From: Trichopria drosophilae
Lineage: Eukaryota > Arthropoda > Insecta > Hymenoptera > Diapriidae
DNA: 64,000 bases
Direction: 5' to 3'
Assembly (NCBI GenBank): GCA_030407085.1
Contig: CM059587.1
Span: forward strand, 18,697,001-18,761,000
In this document: piece after piece, positions 1-8,564 of the stretch
How the letters are laid out: the number at the start of each line of letters is the position of its first letter
Numbering within the stretch: position 1 is the first letter of the stretch
Program-made: the position numbers and the translations under genes
Notes under the pieces: model-generated
Told to the model about the DNA's origin: nothing
Database searches by the model: none
Seen by the model: only the letters and a program-made list of their open reading frames with translations

Positions 1-534
1 AATCGTTAGAAAAATCTTTTTGCATATCTCACACGTGTGCGCAGGCTGACCTGCATGAGCAGACATGTGTTCTTCAAAAAGATCTTTTTTCCTAAACGAG
101 ATATTACAGTCTTTACAAAACATTTTGAATTTATTTGGGTTATGGGCACGATTGTAGTGACGTTTTAAATTGCAGGGAGTACTGACTATCAACGAACAAT
201 GCTTGCATTCATAACTACGCTTTATGTTTGAATCATGATTTAGCAGGTGCCGATTAAGATGTGAAGAATTGGTATAAGCTTTATCACAGCCATCATAGGT
301 ACATTTGTATGGCCGCTCCCCTGCATGAAATCTCATATGCCACGTAAGACGCGAAGGTTTAACAAAAACAGATTTACATCCATCTACCGTGCATTTGTAC
401 ATTGCTTTTGCAGGTTCTGCATTTACGATATCTTTTCGCAAATCTTCCTCTTCTTGCTCTTGTACATACTCGTCTTGTCCACTTTCATTTTCACTTCTTG
501 CATCACTCGACTGATCACTCATTTCTCTGTACAT
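1..534 (-). CDS. TFIIIA-like C2H2 zinc-finger protein, N-terminal part (truncated by window edge)
   Basis: The reading frame is open for 178 codons from the ATG at 534 to the window edge; a second in-frame ATG lies at 522. An acidic, Ser/Glu/Gln-rich leader of about 45 residues is followed by consecutive C2H2 fingers. Finger 1 (CTVDGC...HMRFH) and finger 2 (CTYDGC...HLLNH) are joined by the linker HAGERPYK. Two further fingers use a short Cys-x2-Cys start, and a fifth begins at the edge. The paired C-x4-C fingers, the TGERP-type linker and the NLKRHYNRAH helix in finger 3 resemble TFIIIA, which binds the 5S rRNA gene internal promoter and 5S rRNA in the nucleus. Other multi-finger factors cannot be excluded without the C-terminal fingers. 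The gene has no intron in the visible part. The product is recognised by pattern, not by a database search. Confidence 0.6.
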   Translation of the reverse strand, partial: MYREMSDQSSDARSENESGQDEYVQEQEEEDLRKDIVNAEPAKAMYKCTVDGCKSVFVKPSRLTWHMRFHAGERPYKCTYDGCDKAYTNSSHLNRHLLNHDSNIKRSYECKHCSLIVSTPCNLKRHYNRAHNPNKFKMFCKDCNISFRKKDLFEEHMSAHAGQPAHTCEICKKIFLTI

Positions 535-737
535 CAAAATGTCTAACAGGAATTGTTTTTTGTATTTAACAATAATTATTGATTTAAAAAAACACCATTA
601 AAACAAATGCACAAGTCTTATAACATCAATGTACGTAGGTAAAGTTATGTGGATGTATTATAGAGAATACATGTCGTTAACTTTTATATTGTTCGAACCG
701 AGTCCTGGATACTGCGATGAGACTTGAAACGTCAAAT

Positions 738-800
738 ATTTTAAGCGGCTGGTAGACTAGTGCCGCGTGCTGCTCAGCTGCTCTGGACCGGTGACTATAC
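738..800 (-). promoter_or_regulatory. Probable promoter-proximal block shared with the TGS1 copy A upstream region
   Basis: About 60 bases here match 18405-18466 with few differences. Shared pieces, in gene orientation, are TAGTCACCGGTC, CAGCTG, CACGC(G/C)GCA and CTACCAGCC. In both places the block lies roughly 210-300 bases upstream of a minus-strand ATG. This suggests a duplicated promoter-proximal segment or a common promoter element. The rest of 535-917 is AT-rich upstream sequence with no other recognised feature. Confidence 0.4.
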
Positions 801-917
801 TACATATAGTTACATACGACAGACGACAGCGCGTCCAAACCAAACTGACCAACTTTTCCGATCCCACTCAAGGCGCGTTTCTTCTCCCACCCCTTTCCGC
901 CGGTAACTTCTATGACC

Positions 918-1273
918 CACTCTGAGAGTAGTAAAATCCCTAGGAAAATTGTAAAGTTAACATCGAGTTTGTAAATTTACAGCTTCCAGAATAGTAAAAT
1001 TAAATTAATCTTGTAAATTTACTGCTTCTAAAGTAGTAAAAGGACAACTTTCAGGGTAGTAAAATTACTACTCTCAGAATAGGTAATTATTAGGACCCAC
1101 TCTGAGAATAGCAATTTTACAATTTTGTTGTTATATTACTATTGCAGTGGTACAATACCTAACCAAATAGGAATTTTACATTTTTCAGAGTTGTAATTTT
1201 CAACTTTCTCTAGTAAAACTGTGGTTTAATTTTACAACTCCATAGTAATTTTACAAAGGGATTTTTTACAGTG
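918..1273. mobile_element. MITE-like inverted-repeat element, short copy
   Basis: The left end CACTCTGAGAGTAGTAAAAT and the right end (read inward on the other strand) CACTGTAAAAAATCCCT are imperfect inverted copies that share the AAATCCCT core. The interior is made of GTAAAATTAC-type words, and a second left-end copy starts near 1098. A longer relative with the same ends lies at 44103-45269. No coding sequence is present. Both copies sit just upstream of a gene promoter. Confidence 0.55.
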
Positions 1274-1307
1274 CGGAACTCGTTTCGTTTCAATTATATG
1301 CAAGCTC

Positions 1308-2110
1308 CTCACAATTTTGAGACAGTCTTACTTTTTAGTCTTGAAGAATGTTCTGCGACGCCTAAAAAGTGATATTCCGTCTCTCGCAATGACGCAACTA
1401 ATATTATCCAGCGTTGGTAATCTATTTTGTTATATACAGTAATATAGTAATGTTGATTGTATAGTAAAGGTGATATGTGATCAATCATTCGGCTGCATCT
1501 GGTCTACATAAAACGTTGCCACTTGCGAGAAAGGCAGAATCATGCATCATTTTATAGACGCCTCTAAGACGTCATAAACAGAGACGGTGCTTAAACGACC
1601 TTTTCAAGACGGTCTTCCAAGGCAGGCTTATTGTCAGCTTTTAGACACGACATTAGATCGTCATTTACGACGCTTCTATGACGTTTTTCCTCAGCTTGTG
1701 TTAACTGAGAGGACACCTTAATGTTGCACTATATGAAGATGGATTTTAGGCGGGGTCTCTTCGAAGACGTCATTTTGCTCTGCTTTGGACTTGATGTCCA
1801 ATTCAGTAAAGTCGTCTTTATGTCAGCACCATTAAATGCGCTTTTACGTCGTATCCAATTAGATGGCTTTTAGGCCTTTTTAAAACGACGTATTATCGAA
1901 GACAACATTTTGGAGACATTTGGCCTTGTGTTCAAGGACAACTCAATAAAGTCGTCTTTAAGCCAACATTCTAAGGGCGCTTTTTTGATGTCTCAAATAA
2001 GATGGTTTTAAGCAGTCTTTTAAGGACGATATATTTGGAAACTTTTGGACACGCCTATGAGACGCCTCGAAAATGTGCGCCTCTAAGACGTATCTGTGAA
2101 GTTTGTGTTT
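1308..2110 (+). repeat. Dispersed repeat rich in GACGTCTTTAAG-type words; inverted copy at 48975-49440
   Basis: From ACAATTTTGAGA near 1309 to CAGCTTGTGTTAA near 1707 this stretch aligns with the reverse complement of 48975-49440, including blocks around TTAGTCTTGAAGA, GGCTGCATCTGGTCTACA and CAAGGCAGGCTTATTGTCAG. The remainder to about 2110 repeats AAGTCGTCTTTA words but was not matched elsewhere in the window. No protein-coding potential was seen. It is probably a non-autonomous DNA element, family unknown. Confidence 0.55.
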
Positions 2111-2115
2111 ACTGC

Positions 2116-2320
2116 CCAATAAACATGCAGGTAACTGAAATGTGCCGTTCAGGTAACGTGGAATAGATGGCCGGTAACTGTTGAGGATGACTTAAAAGGC
2201 ACCTATAATGTTGACTAATGTCCCGCCTTTACGGTAACTTTTAGTGACTGAAAGGTGACTATTAGTTGTTGTACATAGATAACTGAAAGTTGTCTAAAAA
2301 GTGACTATTTTCAGATTTAT
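2116..2320. repeat. GGTAACTG-rich repeat fragment beginning CCCAATAAACATGC
   Basis: The terminal word CCCAATAAACATGC resembles the inverted end GCGTGTTTATTGGG at 13243-13256. The interior repeats GTAACT/GTGACT words like 12780-13257. Its right boundary merges with the RT fragment that follows. It is probably one end of a decayed DNA element. Confidence 0.3.
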
Positions 2321-2325
2321 GAAAA

Positions 2326-3129
2326 ATATATAAAAATTGGGATGAATTAATCGACTTAGGACAAGGAGATTATCCGGAAATAGTGCATTGGTTTGATCAG
2401 AATCACTTAACAGTCAATTCTGGGAAAACAGTAGCTATGCTATTTGGATGTTATTCGGATAGTATTCCAAACATAAGAAAACTGTCCTTCCCACAAATAA
2501 ATGCAGAAATAACATGTGTAACACAAACAAAGTACTTAGGAATACGTATAGATAGTCACCTAAAGTGGGATTATCACGTCAACTGGATCATAAGCAGACT
2601 TCGATATATGTTACATGTATTTGGAAGATTAAGATCAATTCTATCTCGACTACAGCTTTTAAAGATCTATTATGCATTGTTTCATTCAATATTGACCTAT
2701 GGAATTGTTGGATGGGGAGGAGCGTACGATAGCGTACAAAAGAGATTGCAAGTGCTACAGAATAGAGTAATCAAGATAATGCTCCATAAAAATATACGAT
2801 ACTCAACTGAGGAACTATACAAGGAAGTGAACATTCTTGAGACTAGGAAATCCTTTTATCTTAAAGCAACTGTACATTGTATTCAAAATAATTTGTTCAA
2901 CCATAACAACTCGACAGGACCAAGAACAAGAGGGAAATGCTTTAGAACCGTGCAAGTTAATAAATTTATGAAGAGCACAGGAAGAAAATGTTATAGCTAT
3001 GTCGCAGCTAAAATGTATAATACACTACTTCTGGCAGGTCAAGACTTATCGGTAGCTAACTGCAAGTCAACACTAAAGAAATATCTAAAGAGCACGCCTT
3101 TAAGTGTGATTATAGACTACCTAAAATAA
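2326..3129 (+). pseudogene. 5'-truncated non-LTR retrotransposon RT fragment (CR1/Jockey-like C-terminal part)
   Basis: The open frame reads from about 2329 (YKNWDELIDLG) to the stop at 3129. It has no upstream ATG; the open stretch is only a retained piece. It shows the post-catalytic part of a non-LTR reverse transcriptase: the NSGKT motif, YLGIRIDSHLKW, the thumb segment ILTYGIVGWGGAY, and the tail STEELYKEVNILETRK. Fingers, palm and endonuclease are absent, so it is a dead 5'-truncated insertion. The reading frame is otherwise uninterrupted over about 260 codons, which suggests it is not very old. The 3' side continues as an untranslated tail to about 3186, where the R4-like element begins. 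Confidence 0.75.
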
Positions 3130-3644
3130 AATTGTGGGTAGCAAAACTAAATTAAACTAATCAAATCTAGTCCAACGGATAAAAGATACGAGATGCAGGA
3201 AGTCAGTCTCGCCCCGAAGTTATTTACATGTTTTAAAAAAATATCTTATTTATATATAATATATATTTTCTACGGATAAGAACCAAGGTCCTCGTGTAGA
3301 TTTATTTATACATTATGTATCCATTAAACTATATAAAATATTGCATTTTAGTTGTAACATATGCATGAAATAAAGTTATTTTTTTTTTTTACGGAGGGGG
3401 GAAATGCATTAGGCACCATAGGGGGTTGAAGATGTTGTGTAACCCCCCGTGTGTCGGACTCCCTTGCCCATGGTGTTCGTGGCAAGGTTTACCGACTAAA
3501 ACCCTAACCTCCCTTGGCCCTCCAGAATCCACGTGTGCAGTCTGCAGCAGAAAAGTGGCTCCGATATCCATCTCCTCCGCTGCAGACTGCACCGGGCCAT
3601 ATCGTTTGCAACTGTAACCACTCCCTCTACCATTGGGTAAGTGG

Positions 3645-4799
3645 TTACAGGATCTCGTGTGACCTCAGTAGACGGAGAGATCCCAGCAGCACTGCTTTTT
3701 GCATTCGGCCTGCGATGGAATTTGCATGTTCTCGACAGGCCGGAATGCTTTGGATGTTTTGGAGGAAAGTTGGTCTCATTCCTCCCAGCACTCCAATTAT
3801 CAGCACGACGAGCTTGATTTTGAACCCTCGATACAGCTTGCGAATCTCGAACAGGAGTTCCTGATATTTCATCCGTTTTTCGTCCTCTTTGCTGACTATA
3901 TTTGTTTCTGCTGGTGCGGAAAACTCGATGACGAAGATGGATTTGTCATCGAAGTCAACAAGGACGATGTCAGGCTTATTGGCTGATATTTGCCTGCTCG
4001 TCGGGAATGAGTAATTCCAGTATATTCGGCATGACTCATTCCCGACTACGGATTCAATGTCAGTGGGGACGTACGGCAAAACTGGGGTTGCATCAATACC
4101 ATAAGTGCTGCGAAGGTGGTAATACAGCACTCGAAGAGCCGCATTGTGACGTTCGATGTATGCTGAAACTGCATATATTGGACATGCTGCCAAAAGATGC
4201 ATTAGTGTCTCAGCATGACATCTACACAATCTACAAAGCGTACTCTGTACCGCCTGGTGTAGGATGTTCTGGCGATACGCTAAGGTGTTGATGACCCCAT
4301 CCTGGCATGCGAAGATAAAACCCTCGGTCTCGGATTTCAAGCCGGCTGATCTTAAGAACGAGAAGGTCATCTCTGCCGACAAGCCAAGTTGTTGGACATT
4401 TCGAAAGAATTGTCCATGCAATGGCTTGTCGATATGCCTTCCCTCCAACATACGGAGTTGTTCCTTCCGTATGTTAGCCCTGAGACGCACTGGGCACAGA
4501 TTGATGACTGATTTAGCCTCCTGTGCACCACTACGTCCCACGTTGAAAACCAGACCGAGGTTTCGCGTCGCTCGTTCCGCCGTGTTGTACAAAAACGCCC
4601 CCTTCCCCTGAATTTCATGCTGATGAACTAGCATCATCAGGGGATCCTCCGTTCGATTAATCACGTCGCAAGCTGTCTCGAGGGCCAATCGGTCATGCAT
4701 ACACTCCAGGCTTAACAGGCCACGACCTCCCATATTTCGGGACAAATACAGTCGTTCCACGGAAGATCTTGGATGCAAACTGCGTTGCATACAAATCAT
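3645..4799 (-). pseudogene. R4/Dong-like ORF, C-terminal part: CCHC knuckle and restriction-like endonuclease
   Basis: This 384-codon open piece begins in the late thumb region (RSSVERLYLSRNMGGRGLLS). It contains a CCHC knuckle (CRLCRCHAETLMHLLAAC, about residues 188-205) and a PD-(D/E)XK-type endonuclease core, KPDIVLVDF followed by VIEFSAPAE (about residues 278-301). In this group the endonuclease nicks the target DNA for target-primed reverse transcription. The 3' half is nearly identical to 12076-12303 in copy 2. The join to the preceding frame at 4796-4799 appears to lack about 30 thumb residues, so a deletion as well as a frame change is likely. Confidence 0.7.
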
Positions 4800-5671
4800 C
4801 TTCGGTGTGCTTCGGTCAATTCTGATGACCAGATCTGACGGAGAATGCGCCGGTATTTCTTAATGATGGTGGTTTTAGCAGCCTGCACATCCTGGACATG
4901 CCTTTGAGGTACGCCCAGGTATGTGTAGGCTTCTTCGGCGCTAAGGTGGCGGATGACGTTTCCGTTGACGAGCTCCATATCGTTGTTATGGGAGCCTGAC
5001 CTTCCTCTGTGCAAATGAACGACTGCACACTTGTCCGATCCGAATTCCATGCCGATGTCTCTCGAGTATGTGAGGTCGATGTTCAGAGATCGATGTAATT
5101 GATCCTCGCCTGATGCGTATAATTTAAGATCGTCCATATAGAAAAGATGGGTGATCTTATGTACACGTTCACGAGGCGGTCCACACATGTACCCTTGAGA
5201 TTTCCGGAGAGCAACGGATAGAGGTAATAGTGAGATGCAGAAGAGCAGAGGACTCAGAGAATCTCCTTGATAGACACCTCTTTGGAATTGAACCAGTCTA
5301 GACATGGTTCGACGCTTGCCCGATGTCATGACAAAGCGTGTTTTCCAATGAGGCATCAGGTCTTCTACAATTCCCACTATGTTTGGGTGGACATGGAGGC
5401 GTTTGAGCAACAAGCTTAAAAGCTCGTGCGATGTTGAGTCATACGCCTTCATGTAATCCAGCCAGGCTATCGACAGGTTACGCTTGTATTGGACTGCGTC
5501 CTGACAAACACACCTGTCGATAAGCAAGTTGTCCTTGCAGCCGGATACACCCATTTTGCAGCCTCGTTGTTCTACTATTCGTTGCCACACCGGTTTCACG
5601 GATTTCTCAATACGTTCGTTCAAGATGTTAGTGAACAATTTGTATAACGCATTGACACGTGATCGGTCCAT
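4796..5671 (-). pseudogene. R4/Dong-like ORF, central part: reverse transcriptase
   Basis: The RT core is present: NALYKLFTNILNERI, LDYMKAYDSTSHE (motif A), RGVYQGDSLSPLLFCISL (motif B), and FYMDDLKLYA (motif C) with the catalytic YMDD in place of the usual Y/FADD. The thumb start YTYLGVPQ and KKYRRILRQIW follows. The stretch is open for 291 codons but lacks a genuine start: its first Met is inside the RT domain, and the upstream frame is broken twice. It once formed one protein with the pieces at 3645-4799 and 5772-6786. Confidence 0.7.
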
Positions 5672-5771
5672 GGTTTTTCGGATTGGACAAGTCTCCCGAT
5701 TTTGGGATCAGTGTTGTTCGGCCCTCCACCAGCCAGTGCTGAATGGGTTGGTCTCCATTTATATAAGAGGT

Positions 5772-6786
5772 TTATATTCGGGCTAGGTGTTGATGGACAG
5801 AAGTGAACTTCTTCCACCAAAAGTTATTAATTCCATCCCAACCCGGCGAGGAGAAATTCCTCTCTCCTGTGATGGCATTTTTCACCTCTAATGCACTAAC
5901 GGGTGGGCAATCTTCACTTTGTTGTGTGACTTCGTCGCACAACTCGGTGAAGATTTCAATACCAGGAGTGTCTGCTTTAAGCCTAGATGTTTTCTCGTAG
6001 ATGCTCCCCCAGAATTCCTCAACTGCGGGCATCGACGGAAACTCGCTTGAGGCTGCGATACGATGTTTGAAGAGTTTGGAAGGATTCGTCCAAAATATTG
6101 CATTTTGTCGAATTCCATCCTCCCGTCTTTGCAGCTTCTTTTTGGCATCCGCCAAAACCCGAATTTTATCCGCCAAACGTTGCTTGATGTTGAGCAACTT
6201 CAGCTTGTTCAGTGTGTGATAGTACGTCCGCAGTTGTTGTGCGAACTTCTTGACTTTAGCCGTAAATGAACGGCCAGATGTTAAATAGTCGATCACACAC
6301 TGTATTCGGGAAGCGAGTTTCCGTGTCAGTCGAATCTTGCCGTTCAATTGAGACATGCGTTTTGTAATCTGCCGACTCCCCGATATCTGTGTCAGATTTC
6401 GCGGAGTCACCAGATCACTTGCAGCCTCGTAAACGGCACAATTGACTTGCCACAGGTCGCAGTCATCTGGAAGAGCATCCAGAAGTAGGCTATTTGCTCT
6501 GTCTAATTCTCGTTGTTAAATTTTGCCTAAACACGAGTGTCGTGCTTTCATAATGTGGAGCATCTCTCTCAGCACCGCGTACGGTCTCACTTGTTATTGC
6601 CCGCACATCCGGTACCGGTTGACAGATGGGAACAACGAAATCTATCCGCCTCAGATGGGCCACATAATCTCTCAGTTGTTGTTGAGAAAAGCGATCTGCC
6701 AGTTCGGAATGTATTACTGCAACCCGACTATGCATTCGCGCCATGTAGCCTCTCTGTTGCGGACAGCTCTCCTCGTAGCAGCGCAT
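5772..6786 (-). pseudogene. R4/Dong-like ORF, N-terminal part, broken by a frameshift near 6510
   Basis: The outer piece (6490-6786) reads MRCYEESCPQQRGYMARM, a Trp/Cys-Tyr-rich segment typical of the N-terminal region of this group. A frame change near 6510 leads into RELDRANSLLLDALPDDC and then the open frame down to 5772. That frame ends in GWDGINNFWWKKF, the start of the RT fingers. A further frame change near 5775 leads to WLVEGRTTLIPKSGD. All pieces are collinear with one ancestral ORF. No zinc-finger DNA-binding motif was made out at the N-terminus. Confidence 0.6.
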
Positions 6787-7188
6787 TAGATCTTGCCTGA
6801 GATCCTCCGTCCACTGAAATCGTCCGTGGGAATGAAAAGGTCGTTGTCCCGGGACACCCGTTTCGGCCCCTCCACCTCGGGACTGGGCTGCATCCGAAGC
6901 AGCCCGATGGTCAGGAGCCCTGCGCGTTATTCTATTTGTAACCGCATATACAGGGAGTAAGGTGGTTAGCCCTACTCCCCGTTGTTATGCCTCTCTCGTT
7001 TGTCTCTTACCTCGCCATCCATTGGGGTTGGTTACCCAATCTCTGGCAAGGTTGCTAAGAGTCCAGGGTCCACCGGCTTTAATAAGCACACGTGGAGGTG
7101 AGAGTAGGCCATTTGGGAAGATAGGCTAAGATGCAGCCTTTTGCATGGCCGCATTTTGTTACGCATCATTCCCTTTGGGCGCCTTTCT

Positions 7189-7283
7189 AAATAAAAGAGA
7201 CGAGATGCAGGAAGTCAGTCTCACCCAGAAGTTATTTAAATATTTAAAAAAAATATCTTATTTATATATAATATATATATATA
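7189..7283 (-). mobile_element. R4/Dong-like copy 2, outermost 3' UTR segment (cut off by the CR1-like insertion)
   Basis: The block GACGAGATGCAGGAAGTCAG and its downstream AT-rich run match 3187-3266 closely. The remainder of copy 2 resumes at 11694 with the same word order as 3261 onward. The two segments were contiguous before the CR1-like element inserted between them. Confidence 0.6.
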
Positions 7284-7526
7284 CAAAAATTACTACGGTA
7301 GCGCTATTGTACACATACTAGTTCAAAATTAATTTTTATATTAATTATAATTTATTATTATTTATTATTTATTGTCGGCCCTATACCACTTATTATCGAA
7401 GATCTGATTATCTGTATTAAGTGCAGTGAAAATCTTTTAGTTTTATTAATTGCAATTGCATGATTTTGAGTGAGTGCTAAGAAACACGTGTTCACATAAC
7501 CTTACTTTTTGACATATCATAATAAT

Positions 7527-8564
7527 ATGATGGACAATAGTACTGAAATGCCTGAAATGATCAATGAATGTACTGTCGACTCTGGTATCTTAAATGATAG
7601 TGTCATGTTGTTGGGTTTCAATGATAGAGTACCCATTTGCCATTCAAAAGCTCCACCGAATGCTAAATTATGCAAGAGACCTAGGACTATTTCATTTGAA
7701 GCCGAATGTAATAACAGTAATGACTCCTATTCAGAGGATATATCGAACAGAGATTTGGCTAACTTAATATTGGGACTTCGTTCTAATCAAAATAAACTTT
7801 TTGACATTAACGTTGAAATAAAAGAGTCAATTGCTACTTTATCGTCACGACTAGACATGACAGATAAAAAAGTAACGCAATTATCAAATGCTATCAACGA
7901 AGTAAAAAAAAAAGTGGATTCAATAATTACTACATCGATATCAGACTTGATTAATACTGATACTCGTCTTGAGGAAAAACTTTATTCTTTTGCTGCACAG
8001 TTAGCTGAAATAGAGAAGCGTGCAAAAGATAATAAATCAAATATCGTAGCACTATCAAGGTGCTTAAACCACATTAAGAGGCAGCAGGAAGATATTTCCC
8101 ACACGTTGAAGACACATAGTAATCTGGAGCAAGATTTGGAAGTAGCAGTAAAGGAATTTCGAGATAGATTAGAAAGGGAAAGTAACCTAGTAGTTTTTAA
8201 TGTACCTGACGTAAATAATTCTGACGAAGACGAAGCCGTTATCAAGAAGTGTTTTGAACAATTATGCGTTCAGATCAAAGGCATAAAACGTCTCGGCAAA
8301 TACACTTCTGGTAAGATTCGGCCGATTCTAATCTGTTTGAATAACAATGACGAAGTGTCCCGTGTTTTAAAAAATTCGAGAACTCTGCCCAAAGAGTACA
8401 AATTTTCTGCTGATCTCACTTTAGCACAACGCTCTTTATTTAACAAATTAAAAGGACAAGTTATTGAACATAATAAAGCATATCCTAACAATCTAAAACA
8501 AGTTAGACTTATAAAGGGACATCCGACAATGACCGATAAACGTAACCATATTCCAAAAAACTAA
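7527..8564 (+). CDS. CR1/Jockey-like ORF1 protein (RNA-binding chaperone type)
   Basis: The protein has 345 residues from the ATG at 7527 (an upstream in-frame TTG at 7509 is not used as a start here). The middle, about residues 80-225, is heptad-like and probably a coiled coil. The C-terminal part (RESNLVVFNVPD, IKRLGKYTSGKIRPILI, LTLAQRSLFNKLK) matches the pattern of CR1/L1-type ORF1 nucleic-acid-binding domains. No CCHC knuckles are seen. ORF1 proteins of this kind coat element RNA and act as chaperones in the RNP. The last sense codons before TAA form a slippery heptamer, and ORF2 lies in the -1 frame. Confidence 0.75.
   Translation: MMDNSTEMPEMINECTVDSGILNDSVMLLGFNDRVPICHSKAPPNAKLCKRPRTISFEAECNNSNDSYSEDISNRDLANLILGLRSNQNKLFDINVEIKESIATLSSRLDMTDKKVTQLSNAINEVKKKVDSIITTSISDLINTDTRLEEKLYSFAAQLAEIEKRAKDNKSNIVALSRCLNHIKRQQEDISHTLKTHSNLEQDLEVAVKEFRDRLERESNLVVFNVPDVNNSDEDEAVIKKCFEQLCVQIKGIKRLGKYTSGKIRPILICLNNNDEVSRVLKNSRTLPKEYKFSADLTLAQRSLFNKLKGQVIEHNKAYPNNLKQVRLIKGHPTMTDKRNHIPKN
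8555..8561 (+). promoter_or_regulatory. Candidate -1 ribosomal frameshift site (AAAAAAC) at the ORF1/ORF2 junction
   Basis: In the ORF1 frame the end reads CCA AAA AAC TAA. This fits the canonical X XXY YYZ heptamer A AAA AAC in register, directly before the stop. A -1 slip would continue with CTA AAC at 8561, which is exactly the ORF2 frame. That frame has no ATG between its opening (8546) and the endonuclease start. A strong downstream stem-loop is not obvious. Confidence 0.5.

Larger units (their letters stand above)
3187..7188 (-). mobile_element. R4/Dong-like non-LTR retrotransposon, copy 1 (decayed, near full length)
   Basis: On the minus strand the order is: 5' region (about 7188-6900), an N-terminal domain, a reverse transcriptase, a CCHC knuckle and a restriction-like endonuclease, then a 3' UTR. 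The 3' UTR includes an A-run (T-run at 3379-3390) and continues to about 3187, because that whole stretch recurs at the 3' end of copy 2. Copy 2 starts only a few bases beyond copy 1's 5' end, so the two lie head to tail. The single-ORF layout with CCHC plus PD..E endonuclease places it in the R2/R4/NeSL group; R4/Dong is the best guess. Frame breaks near 6510, 5775, 5690 and 4798 make this copy non-functional. Confidence 0.7.
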